This document shows, one piece after another, positions 1 through 10,434 of a stretch of 64,000 bases of DNA; within the stretch, counting starts at the first letter, position 1, and the number at the start of each line of letters is the position of its first letter. Both the position numbers and the translations under genes were made by a program. The DNA comes from Conus ventricosus (lineage: Eukaryota > Mollusca > Gastropoda > Neogastropoda > Conidae). The notes beneath the pieces were generated by a model. The model had not been told where the DNA came from, made no database searches, and saw nothing but the letters and a program-made list of their open reading frames with translations. The stretch lies in assembly GCA_018398815.1 (NCBI GenBank), contig CM031595.1:138831059-138895058 (forward strand), in the 5' to 3' direction.

Positions 1-188
1 GGGCAGCGCAGGAACAAGACCCTCGCTCGTGAAGTCTTGGGAGTTGGCAAGAGTGGGAGAAACAGGAGTTAGAGAGGTGAGACAGAATTTCTTGTGAAAG
101 GCGGGCTGTGTACCGAGTGTTCACCAAGGGAAGACAGGTAAGGTGACCAACTCAGTTAGAGGAACCAGCAGGTTATCGTGACACTGTC

Positions 189-1139
189 ATGTCATGGTCA
201 CGAGTCGCTCATGGCGGGTCATCTCGGCACCAGACAAAACAGCTGACCGAATCTTTGATGACTTTCATTGGCCAGGAGCAATGGCAGACATCAAGCGTTT
301 TCTGCATGTCATGTGACGTGTGTCAAAGGTCAGCCACAAGAGGGGTGAAGAGGAAGGCGCCTCTTAAACAGCCTCCTTTAATTGACACACCATTCAGGAG
401 GTGGCTGTTGATCTGATTGGCCCAATCGCGCCCTGTTCCAAAGTGGGCACAGGTATGTGTTGACGCTGGTGGACTACGCGACCAGATACCCAGAAGCGGT
501 TGCATTGAAAGGCGTAGATACGCAACAGGTCGCTGAAGGGCTGGTAGACATCTTTTCTCGCGTGGGTGTGCCAGCACAAATTCTCAGTGACAGGGGTCAC
601 AGTTCACCTCAGGCGTGATGAGGGAGGTCAACAGGCTGCTAGGATCACACAGCTGCTCACTAACCCCATACCATCCACAATGCAATGGCTTGGTGGAAAG
701 ATTCAACGGTGTGCTGAAGGGCATCTTAAAGAAGCTCTGTGGAGGAAAGGCCAGCAGATTGGGACCGCTACATCCAGCGGCACTGTTTGCCTACAGGGAA
801 GCCCCTCAGGAAAGCACAGGCTTTCGCCATTTGAGCTGCTGTATGGCGTACAGTTCGGGGACCAGTGTGCATTCTCAAAGAGCTGTGGTCCGGAGAACAG
901 GAGTCCGAAAGGTCAAAACCACTTATCAGTATGTGGTGGACCTACGCAATAGGCTCGAGGAGACATGTAAGGTCGCAAGGGAGAGTTTGCAGAGGCTAGG
1001 TCGTCCAAAGAAGCAGTATGACAGGAAGGTGAGGAAGCAATTCCTCAAGGTGGGAGATCAAGTCCTGTTACTGCTTCCCACGGATCACAACAAGCTGCTG
1101 ATGCATTGGAAGGACCATTCACCATCATTGAAAAGGTAG
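189..1139 (+). pseudogene. Integrase domain of the Ty3-type element, frameshifted
   Basis: Three overlapping frames together carry an integrase. A His-His-Cys-Cys zinc-binding region is spread over about 190-320. The core follows: DLIGP (about 410-420, in a shifted frame), SDRG (about 586-597) and the Glu-containing NGLVERFN (684-707), in the spacing of the D,D-E triad. Several frame changes (near 320, 415, 600, 760) prevent a continuous product. Integrase would insert the cDNA copy into the genome; this copy cannot encode an intact one. Codons after 940 resemble the integrase C-terminal tail. Confidence 0.75.
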
Positions 1140-1533
1140 ATCAGGACTACCGAATCGATGTGAATGGGAAATCAAAACTTTCCATGCAAATTTGCTCCGC
1201 AAATATATCAGCGTGAGACTCAGCACATAGGCGCAGCAGCAATCATTGATGGAGGTGAAGGAGACCCAGCAGAAGAAGGGGAGATTTTGTTGCCTGAGTT
1301 TCCAGGAGAAGAGTCAATACAGGGATGTGATCACTGTATGAAGGGCTAGACAGTAAGGAGACAGGAGGAAGTTAGGGGCTCCTAGAACGGTATAGGGCGT
1401 CCCTGACTGATAAACCAGGCAGGACAACTCTAGAAACAGTACGGTGGAGGTAACATCGCAGAAACCCGTACATGTGAAAGCCTACCCGATCCCAATGCCA
1501 CCAAGCAAGTGATCGAGGAGAGGTAGAAAAGAT

Positions 1534-2705
1534 GTGGACCTTGGGGTGATTGAACCGTCCAAATCATCATATAGTGCACCCGTCGTCTTAGTGAGGAAAA
1601 AGTCAGGTGAGCATCGATTCTGTGTCGACTATAGACGTCTGAACAGTGTCACCAAGGTCGATGCAGAGGTCATAACCGAACATGGAAGACCTGTTCGCTC
1701 AGATCGCCACAAGCAAGAGCCAGTATTTCACCAGGATAGATCTGAGCAAGGTTACTGGCAAATAGCCCTGAGTGAGGACTCAAAGGAAGTCACAGCATTC
1801 TCCACTCCTATGGGGCTATACCAGTGGCGAGTACTTCCTTTTGGTATGGTCAACGCGCCTGCAGTCTTCTCTCGGATGATGAGGAAGTTATTGACGGGAT
1901 TGGAAGGCGTTGTGAATTTCATGGATGACATTCTGAAAGCGTCCGAGACATGGGAGGAGCATATGAGGCAGCTAGGAGCAGTTTTAGAGAGGTTGAGGAA
2001 AGCCAATCTCACAGCCAGACCAACAAAGTGCCAGGTTGGTTTTCCAAGCCTGGAGTTCCTAGGTTTTGTTGTCGGAGGCGAACACAAAGCAGCCGGAAAG
2101 AGGAAAGGTGGAGAAGATGATGAATTCAGAGAGACCAAAGACCAAAACAGAAGTCAGGAGTCTGCTAGTTTTATTGGGTTCTATAGGGAGTTTGTCCCAA
2201 ATTTTGCTGCAATCACGAGTCCTCTCAGTGATTTGGTCAAGGCAGGAAACCGGCAGTGGTCGAATGGTCAGACGCTGCAGAGCAAGCACTGCAGACGGTG
2301 CTGGAAAGACTAGTTCCCGTCCCATCTTGAAGCTACCAGATATGTCCAAACCATTTTGTTGCGGACAGATGCATCAGTGGTGGGATAGGTGCAGTATTGC
2401 TGCAGGAGCATGAAGAGGTCGAGTTTCCTGTGAGGTTATGCTAGCAGGAAGTTTGACAAAGTGTGAAGAAGGGTACGCAACTGTAGAGAAGGAGTGTTTT
2501 AGCTGTCGTGTGGGCCGTGCAGAAGTTCCACAAATACTTGTATGGGAAAGAGTTCGTGATAGAGACAGATCACCACCACTCAATTCCAGCAGGAGGCACA
2601 GCTGAAAAACAGCAGGGTTCTGCGTGGGCAAGGCACTGCAGCCCTACAGGTACGAGTGCAGTACATTCCCGGTCGACAGAAATGTCGGAGCTGACTATTT
2701 AAGCC
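1534..2705 (+). pseudogene. Reverse transcriptase and RNase H of the Ty3-type element, frameshifted
   Basis: The longest open stretch (1534-2313, 259 codons) contains recognisable RT landmarks: YRRLN near 1633-1647, the palm segment PFGMVNAPAVF, and FMDDI at about 1918-1932 in the place of the YMDD catalytic motif. The frame then breaks and RNase H-like sequence follows (RTDAS near 2362, YGKEFVIETDHH near 2540-2578). An internal frameshift around 1690-1745 also disrupts the fingers region. Family assignment is secure from the motifs; activity is not possible without repair of several breaks. Confidence 0.8.
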
Positions 2706-3280
2706 GTGTAGTCTAGCAAGCTGCAACTCAGAGGAAGTCAGTCATATCCGGGGTGCTTTGTTGATAATATGTGTTGATGACAGTTATGTTGATTGGATAT
2801 GGGTTCATTCCCAGTTGGCTATGGTTCATATTTTGTGTGAGACTTGTTCATATTTTCTGTGAGACTTGTTCATGTGATGTAGTTATGCTTGGAGCATACA
2901 GTCGCTTGTGTAGTGATGCATTATTTGCAATAAGTGAGATGGAGATTCCTCAGTGAAGTGTCATGGATCGTGATCATAATTATATGTGCTTTCATAAGAA
3001 TTGTGGAAAGGAGAATGGCAAATCCGCAGGTAGGGGAATTGCATAAGTGCGCACAGAGGTCGTTATAAAATGAGTCGAAATAACGCAAGAGCGCACGTCA
3101 ATGATAACTCCTTGGAGTGATATCCACTAATGAATATATTTTTATAATTTATAAACCGGTTTGTTGTAAAGTATTTTTCAAACTTTGCACGTGTAGCTGT
3201 GGGTCAGCAAATTCGGTTGTTGTCTTTTTTGTACCGTTGTTTGAGACAATGCGGAGCATGGTCTTTTGCAAGGGGGAAAT

Positions 3281-4711
3281 TGTCACGGTCAAAATCAACT
3301 CAACCAAATTCGTGGTCAATCGCCACCAGCCCAGTTGGACATAACTCTAACGCAAATATTCGGGCGTCAGGCGGACGGCCCCATGGTTCGGATCCAGGCA
3401 ATTAAGCAAAGGGGGAGGCTAATCCTCATCCTCCACAGAGACGGTCCTGTCCAACCAGCCGGACTAAATAGCTGACCGACGCATTCACCTGTCGCCTCAG
3501 CCAATTAAAGGCTATTTTTAGCTCTCGTGGAGACAGCATGTCTACCAACGGACTAAGCTGTCTGGCCGAATGTACTCGATTGTCTGCCAGCCAGCGTCGT
3601 GGAGCCTACCCAGACTCATCTAGCCAATTTAGAGTGACCAGTGTCCACGACTTAAGCCACACGGCGCCAGTTTAAGTAGGGAAGGGGGAAGGTAGTGTGT
3701 GGTGGGGTGAAATCTAGCTAATCAATTAAATGACCAATTGACCACCACAGAGAGTAAGGTGTGTAGGCGCGACTGTCACGATTTGAATATCCAATGGAAT
3801 TAGAGGGAGATAACTTCGGGGTGTCAGGGTAAAAAATACTGACCAATGGTACTCGCCCTTTTTTGGACAGATCGGAACACATAAAGGATGTGAGAGTGAG
3901 AGAACGGAAGAACGGAGGGGAGAACGAACAGAGAGACAGAGATGAGAAGGTCTGAGTGTAATCTCTGAGGAGAGAAAAGCAGAGAGATGAGGGGAGGAGA
4001 GAAGAGAACCAAGTTGAGAGATTAGCATGAGATAGTCTGCAGAGGAAGGACTGAGGAGAGATGTGGAGAGAGAGAGAGTTGCTAACTAATGAAGAAGAAA
4101 AGAAAGAAAAGAAAAAAAGAAAAGAAAAGCAACCATGTCCATTTGATAAGAGCAGACTAGAAAAGAGAGAGAGAGAGAGTGCAATGCGTTAATGCAGAAG
4201 AAAGAAAGGAGAACAGATCGATGTTGATAGTCACTGTTCTATCCTCACTGGGGTTCGACCTCATACTTGGCCAGCGCCACTTTCATCAGCAGTCCAGCCT
4301 GACCGGGTCCACAGACCAACGCCGGTGCCAGCAGACCAACACCAGTGTCAGCAGTTGTGCCGTGTTGTGAAAGTGACAGTGAAAAGAAAAAAAAAAGGAA
4401 AAGAAAAAGAGACAGTGATTCGTGAATAGTTAAGATCACCTGGCCAGGTAAAGTAGAAATCTAATTTATACCCAGGTTAGTTATGATGTTTAGATAAATG
4501 ATTTGTGAAGTTCAGGAAAGAGAGAATGTTTTATTTTGTTTGATTCCATATGCATTGATGTTTCGTTCTATGAACATGTGTAGTAAAGTTATAGACTTTA
4601 CTAGTGGTTGATGTGACGAATGCATGATATATGAATGAGATTGTAAGCAAGCTGTGAGTGTTTTGGGCTTGCGCTAGTCCTTCCTCCACTGACATACCCT
4701 GAGTTGACAGT
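3281..4711 (+). repeat. Candidate 3' LTR of the Ty3-type element
   Basis: A polypurine run (AAGGGGGAAAT, 3270-3280) sits directly before TGTCACGG at 3281, the expected arrangement at the 3' LTR boundary. The interior is non-coding, with a purine-rich block at about 3880-4210 that includes GA repeats. The right edge is set only by a CA at about 4710, close to where the next repeat begins, so the length (about 1.4 kb) is tentative. With no 5' LTR in the window the pair cannot be aligned. Confidence 0.45.
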
Positions 4712-5391
4712 GTTAGGTTTTCTTATGGGAGCAAAAGTTACCCCACTTGTTTACTGTTTATTGGTATATTTTGGATTGCGCATTTATTTTTCATCGTACA
4801 GTAATCATAACATTTTTTCATTAAATTTCCTGGTGTGTGAGTGTCATAAGACCTTTGAAGGAGTTCACACTTTGTGCATGCTTTACTTCATATGGTAGCA
4901 AGTTTCCAATTTTCAATAATTCTCTGACTGAAGAGTAAAGTCTACGGTTTATTGAACAATGTTGTTTTAAAAGCTTATCCTCTGAATTCTTGCTTTTTTA
5001 TACCCAGAGAACTTAAATAGTTTGTCCTTATCTACTCTTCTATACAGTGACAAATCATATACATTTCAGTTAAATCCCCTCTCCTTCTTCTCCCTTTCAC
5101 TGAATGTAGTCTAAAATATTTTTAGCCTTTCTTTACTACTCCATCTCCAAACATTCCTTAATCAATTTTGTACTAATTTTGTAGCACGTCTTTGGACTCC
5201 TTCCAGCACTAGGGACTGTCGCTTATAGAATGGGGACCAAATCGTATTTCCATACTCCAGGTGGGGTCTCACCAGGCCTTTTACAATTTCAAAAATGTTC
5301 TTTGGTTAAGTATCTAAATGTTCTCTTGATTATTCCAACCATCAATTATTCTGACCATCTTGTTTGCTTTGTTCACAGCTCCTTCTATGTG

Positions 5392-5453
5392 AGCCCTGAT
5401 GTGGCCCTTTGCGGTCGGCTGGGCTATAACTATAAGCAACATTATCTTATCTT
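5392..5453 (+). mobile_element. Short SINE-tail insertion with 15 bp target duplication
   Basis: A 62 bp body starting AGCCCTGATGTGGCCC and ending in ATCTT-type repeats is flanked by perfect 15 bp copies of AGCTCCTTCTATGTG (5377-5391 and 5454-5468). This is the hallmark of L1-type target-primed retroposition. The body matches 9152-9214 and, more weakly, the - strand around 58905-58955. It interrupts the LINE, so it is younger than that insertion. It is probably a 5'-truncated SINE. Confidence 0.7.
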
Positions 5454-5461
5454 AGCTCCTT

Positions 5462-5938
5462 CTATGTGTCATTGTGTGGGTCAAACGATGATTGGTCATC
5501 GAAAACAACTCCCAGGTCCTTTTCTTGGGTGCATGTGTGAATATTTTGTGGTTTATTGTCCAATTCCATTGAATATACCATTTTAGGATTTTTATTTCCT
5601 AAGTGCATGACTTTGCACTTTTCAACATTGAAATATAAGTTCCATGTATCTGACCGGGTTTGTAGTTTATGTAGGTCATTTTGTGTTTTAGTACTCTTTT
5701 GTACACTATTGTATATTTTAGTATCATCGGCAAATATTTTGCAAGTTGATTCAATACAATTTGGGAGATCATTTATGAAAATTATGAAAAGTACCAGGCT
5801 GAGGATGCTTCCTTGGGGGATCCCACTTAATACCTCAGCTTCAGATGACTTTCCTTCCCCAACACGAAAACACTGAGTTCGGTAGTGTAGAAAGTGTATC
5901 CAAAGGAGTACATTGCCTGTGATCCCATACCCTTTCAT
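5462..5938 (-). pseudogene. LINE reverse transcriptase palm fragment
   Basis: A 158-codon open stretch carries the non-LTR RT signatures GIPQGS (near 5825) and FADD (near 5735), followed by the thumb-like segment WNLYFNVEKCKVMHLG. It is the best-preserved part of the surrounding LINE. Upstream RT codons are separated from it by stops and frame changes between about 5940 and 6500, so it cannot make a full enzyme. Confidence 0.75.
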
Positions 5939-7966
5939 TTTTGTCAGTAGCCTTCTATGCAGTACAGAGTCGAACGCCTTTCAGAAATCAGGATATATGA
6001 CGTAAAAAGGAACTTTATCATCCAATAACTGTGTAAAATCCTCCATAACTTCTAGAAGTTGAGTAATACAAGAATGTTTATGGAAATCCATGCTGGCACA
6101 GGGTATAAATATAATTAATCGTTAGATGCATAACAACAGCATCCCTTATAGCTCTCAATAACTTTGCAAGTTATACAGGTAAGACTAACTAGTCTATATA
6201 GTTTCCAGGATTAGATTTGGATCCTTTCTTAAATATGGCTGTAACTCTGCCTTTTATCGGTCATCTGGTAGGATTCCTGTTTCTAAAGCCCTGTTATATA
6301 AGATACATAAGGGAAGTGAGCTCTCCTTATAGAGTTCTTTAACTTGTAGTACTCTGGGGGGTATACCATCTGGCCCCTGTGCCTTATTTGGGTTTAGATT
6401 TTTTAGTTTTTCCTCACTCAACCGCAATGGGAGTGACTCTTATGTCTGACAATGAAACTCCATCTGACTTCTCACATTCTTCAAAAATAGACCATTAGTA
6501 ACATTTTCACAGGTAAAGAAACTCAAAGAAATCATTTAGTATTTCTGCTTTATCTATATCTGTGACTGCCATTTCCCCACCATTCCTTTTTAATGCTTTT
6601 ATACCAGTGTTTGCCTTTGTTCTTTGTTGTACATATTTCCAGAAACATTTAGGAACCAGCTTTATAATCATATGCTCAAAATCTCGTTTTAACTTCCTCA
6701 ATTCCTTTGTACACGCATTCCTTGCTTTTTTGTTACCTTGGTAATCCTGTGTATTTTTTTTTTTTTATACTTCTTATAGAATTTATGCTATTTCTTGACC
6801 AATTTTATTGCATTTTTAGTCATCCAAGCTGGGGTTCTTCTCTTATGTATCTGCGATTTTACTTTAAGAATGAATTCTTCCATGTAGCCATGGATCAATT
6901 CCCTAAGAAAATTCCACATCTCGTTTATTTCTAAGTTCTCCATAGAAGCCCAGTCCACTGAGTTTAATTTTTTCCTTATCAGTGTGTAGTTTCCTTTATT
7001 CAAGTTATATTTGTATTTCACATCTACCACCTCTTTTCGAAGCTAACATATAGTTGAAAAGCAATTACTTCATGATCACTCTTTCCCAGAGGGTCTTGAT
7101 GAGAAATCTCTGAAATAAGATTACTTTCATTAACTAAAAATCAAGAACATTGGATTTCTGACCAGATCAATGTCTTGTGGGTTTACATACTTTTTGGATT
7201 AAGTAAGCATGTCAGATACATTCCACAAAGTTATGCTCATTTGAACTAATGCTTTCATAGTCCCATCTCAGGTTTGGGAAATTGAAATCGCCCATGGATG
7301 ATACATACTTTGTCATATTTTGTGATTATGTCACTCTTTAATAGGTTATAGAGGTTCTTGGTATTATCTTTTGATGTGTTAGGACTTCTGTACACACAGC
7401 CCACAAGAACTTTCTCATTACTTGGTGTTACAAATTTGAACCATATGAACTCTTCAAAATCAGAGTCAGTCAGTTCGCTACATTCTTGTGCATTCAACAT
7501 TTTATTCATGTATAGGATTGCTCCTTTTTTGTTGTTTATTTACAAACATGTCATAATCTTGGATATGTAATTCAGCTGCAGTTGGTACTGAGTCAGCATT
7601 CTCAGGATGGATTTCTGTTAACGCTACAATATGTGGACCACAAGAGTCAGTTCTTGCCTTCAGCTCATCTGGTTTTATTTGACAAAATATCTGCAGTACT
7701 ACTATACAAGACTGTTAAATCGTCAATAATGAAATCATGACTAGCTTTGAAGATGCTTTCTTTTGTATTTACAAGATAACTATTTACAGGACTATGTACA
7801 GAATTTCCTGATTTCACTGAATCAGACAGTCAGCCTGACGCTTGGGAACCAAAGGCTCCTCCCGCTTTGGCCTTGGCCTGGGATGGGATCTTTGCCTCCA
7901 TGCCAGTTTCCTGTGTACCCTCTGCACCTCTCACTGTTCTCTTCACTGTTTCTCCATGTCTGATCA

Positions 7967-8206
7967 CTAGATCCTTCTCTCCCTCTTCTTCTTTTCCTCT
8001 CCTAACTCTTTGTATATCTGTCTCTCCATGGGTGTATAGTCTGGGGTTATGTAGATTCTATGCTTCTGATCTGTCACTCCGTTGTGTATCTCTCTTGCCT
8101 TCTTCAGGACCTCCCTCTTTTTCTCTTCCGTTTTCACGGTAATTTTCAGCATATTAGAATTAAACCCGAAGGGCCATATACTTTTGAGGCTTGCCACGTC
8201 TTCCAT
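7967..8206 (-). pseudogene. LINE ORF1 C-terminal fragment
   Basis: About 79 codons, lysine/glutamate/arginine-rich, with the segment PDYTPMERQIYKELGEEKKK that is typical of ORF1 proteins of APE-type LINEs. It sits just upstream (on the - strand) of the endonuclease fragment, as expected for ORF1 before ORF2. The N-terminal part of ORF1 is missing, consistent with 5' truncation at about 8230. Confidence 0.55.
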
Positions 8207-8683
8207 GAGATTACCACTATCAGTTTGGTTATTTCACTGGAAAGGTGTGCAAATCCATAAAAAGATGTGCTTGAGAGGATATGATCATGATTGACAGAGA
8301 GACAATACGAACAATGACAATGACACTAGTGATTGACAGTAACACTGATACTACTCGTCACCTGTAACAGTAACACAGCAAAGTTGTTGATGGACTTGGC
8401 CCACACAGTCTCTAGCGTCAGTGTGTTTGGGTAAATTTTTGTTGAATACCGATATGGCCTATGACAGGAGGAACTTTGGATACTTTGTGTAAAAAGTGTC
8501 AGTGGGAACCACTGTGCCTCTGTCATTAGTGAAGAGTTGGTTGGTTGATTTGGATCAGTGTTGTATATTAGAATGCTGTCAGACCATGTATTTGTTGATT
8601 TTGTACATCGTGGCTAGGGATGCTGCTCACGTCTGTTGTGTTTTCTTTCTGTCAAAGATCAAATTAAATTTAACTGGAAAAGA

Positions 8684-8707
8684 CCCATATATATATATAT
8701 ATATATA

Positions 8708-8768
<61 letters not shown>
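8684..8768. repeat. (TA)n microsatellite
   Basis: An almost pure TA dinucleotide run of about 85 bp. No gene is visible between the LINE (ending about 8230) and the next coding exon at 9510 apart from this run and the SINE fragment at 9128-9214. Confidence 0.9.
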
Positions 8769-8771
<3 letters not shown>

Positions 8772-9127
8772 CAGCAATTGCTGAATAAATTTACTTTTAG
8801 TGTCATACTTTTTCTTGTCGAACTTGCAAGTTCTGACTGCTGGAAATCTCTGCTGGTTGAAATTTTATTGCTAACCAAGCAATGAGTAAGACAGCAATTC
8901 AATGTCTCCTGTTTCTAGCAAATGAATTGCATCCCATCCCCATCCTCATTCTTTATGCCAACACTTCCTTGTGCGCACATTCCATGTTTTTTGTTTGTTT
9001 GTGTGTAATGGCTTGACAGAAGTGGATGTAAAAACTGAAACCTCAACAGTAATATTCAACTTCAGGTGCCATTTTAGTCAGATGTTCTCAAAGAATCTTT
9101 TAAAGGACACTCAGATACTCTGTGAAA

Positions 9128-9214
9128 CTAGTGAGTTGATTTTAACGTGGTGACAGCCCTGATGTGGCCCTTTGCGGCGGCTGGGCTATAAGCAACATTA
9201 TCTTATCTTATCTT
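9128..9214 (+). mobile_element. Second copy of the short SINE-tail element
   Basis: The core AGCCCTGATGTGGCCCTTTGC...GGGCTATAAGCAACATT plus (ATCTT) repeats matches the insertion at 5392-5453. It is flanked by a perfect 13 bp duplication, ATACTCTGTGAAA (9115-9127 and 9215-9227). This copy keeps about 25 more bases at its 5' end, so the two copies are truncated at different points, as expected for reverse-transcribed insertions. Confidence 0.65.
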
Positions 9215-9509
9215 ATACTCTGTGAAAAGCTGTTGAAATAGATAGGGAGTTAGCTCAGAGTTCTACAATGATCATGGAAAATGACCCAAATTGAACCAAC
9301 GTTAAGAGTACTTTCAGTAACTTTTTAATGACTAAGCTGTTGATATTGACAGGGGTAAGCTGAACTGCTGAACAAAAGCTGAATGCAGGTGTTTGGTTTG
9401 AACTGTTTCAGGTATTTCAGTGTTTGGATGGCTGGCTGATAATCCCATAGTGAGGTGGAACAGCAGGAGATAACCTGTGAAGACTGAAGCTTGAGTTGAC
9501 GTAACCGCC

Positions 9510-10434
9510 ATGGAGGAGGACAGTTACATGGAAGATGAGGATGAAGTTGATGAGGAGATGGAGGCGATGCTGTATAGTCAGGTCCACTATGAACTGGACA
9601 GCTCAGTGGGTCAGGAGATGGCTACAGCTCAGAAACATTTAAATCCTGAATGTCAACACATCTTCACCGTTACTCCGCTGAAAGAGGAGCATTCCAGCAT
9701 GTCATTAAAGCATTCAGTCATATCTGCCGCTGCCTCTGTAAAACAACAGCCCCTAGTTAAGAGTGCTTTCTTGCACAGTGAGGATCCAACAGAAGTTGGA
9801 GAGAGTTTTGGTAAAGCTAGAAGTGTTGCTGACACTCGCATTGATTCAGTTGTTCAAACTGATTCTTCTGTTCTGGGTCAGACTGCAGATGTGATCTACA
9901 CAGATTCACAAAAGGGGGCTTCTGATGATCAACACCAAGTCAGGTTTTACATGGAAGCCGAGCTGGGAATAAATGTTTCTCCAAAGGCCAAGAAAGGCAA
10001 CAAAACAAAGAATGATGAAGACACATCTGTACACACATCTAACACTTCAAAACCAAAGTTCTCAGGAACAGATGCCACATTTTCAACCCCTGAGTTTATC
10101 AAGATTGACAAACGTGCTCCACAAACAGAACAAGATTATAGAAAGACACTAAATCGACTGCTTACAAGTCATTCTAGGTCGAAAAAAAAGAAAGACATTG
10201 TTGTTGTACAGTCAGATAGTGCTAGCAGCAGTAGTTCTAGTAGCAGTAACGTAAGTGATGATGAATCTGGAAACAGTGATTCCAGTTCCGAGTCAAGCTC
10301 CGAGAGTGACACAGGAATCATTGGCAGTACACCTGCAGGTGAGTCTGCTGAAGTGCCTACGCTAGACCTGAACTGGAACATCTCTGCAGATGACCGTGAG
10401 ACCGTGGAAAGAATTGAAAAAAGGGCCTCACAAG
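9510..10434 (+). CDS. ZCCHC7: ZCCHC7-like first coding exon
   Basis: The ATG at 9510 sits in a strong context (ACCGCCATGG). It opens 308 codons plus one base before a CAAG/GTACAG donor at 10434. The N-terminus is acidic (MEEDSYMEDEDEVDEE), then LYSQVHY at about residues 24-30, a low-complexity middle, a basic SRSKKKKD cluster followed by a serine run and acidic serine tract (about residues 225-270, possible CK2 sites), and LNWNISADDRETVERIEKR at the end. This is the layout of the disordered N-terminal half of ZCCHC7. Reading past the donor adds only a few codons before a stop. Confidence 0.8.

Larger units (their letters stand above)
1..4711 (+). mobile_element. Decayed Ty3/gypsy LTR retrotransposon, 3' part, integrase-before-RT order
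   Basis: The window opens inside an LTR retrotransposon. Reading 5' to 3' it shows an integrase zinc-binding and core region (about 190-1140), a linker, reverse transcriptase (about 1534-2313), RNase H (about 2340-2705), a non-coding stretch, a purine-rich tract (3270-3279) and a candidate 3' LTR start (3281, TGTCACGG). All domains are broken by frameshifts and stops, so this copy is dead. Standard Ty3/gypsy pol order is PR-RT-RH-IN; here IN comes first, as in the Gmr1-type elements described from fish and other deuterostomes. The 5' LTR and gag lie outside the window. The 3' end near 4711 is a guess based on a terminal CA. Confidence 0.8.
4770..8230 (-). mobile_element. Decayed non-LTR retrotransposon (CR1/L2-like LINE)
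   Basis: Reading the - strand from 8230 downward gives, in order: the C-terminal part of an ORF1 protein (8206-7967, with PDYTPMERQIYKEL), an endonuclease fragment (7509-7255, with VGCVYRSPN), RT-linker fragments (7030-6788 and 6701-6507), the RT palm (5938-5462, GIPQGS and FADD) and a C-terminal tail with a RRATKLV-like segment near 5200. Order and motifs fit a two-ORF APE-type LINE such as CR1/L2. Frames are broken throughout. The ends are approximate because target duplications were not found. Confidence 0.75.
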
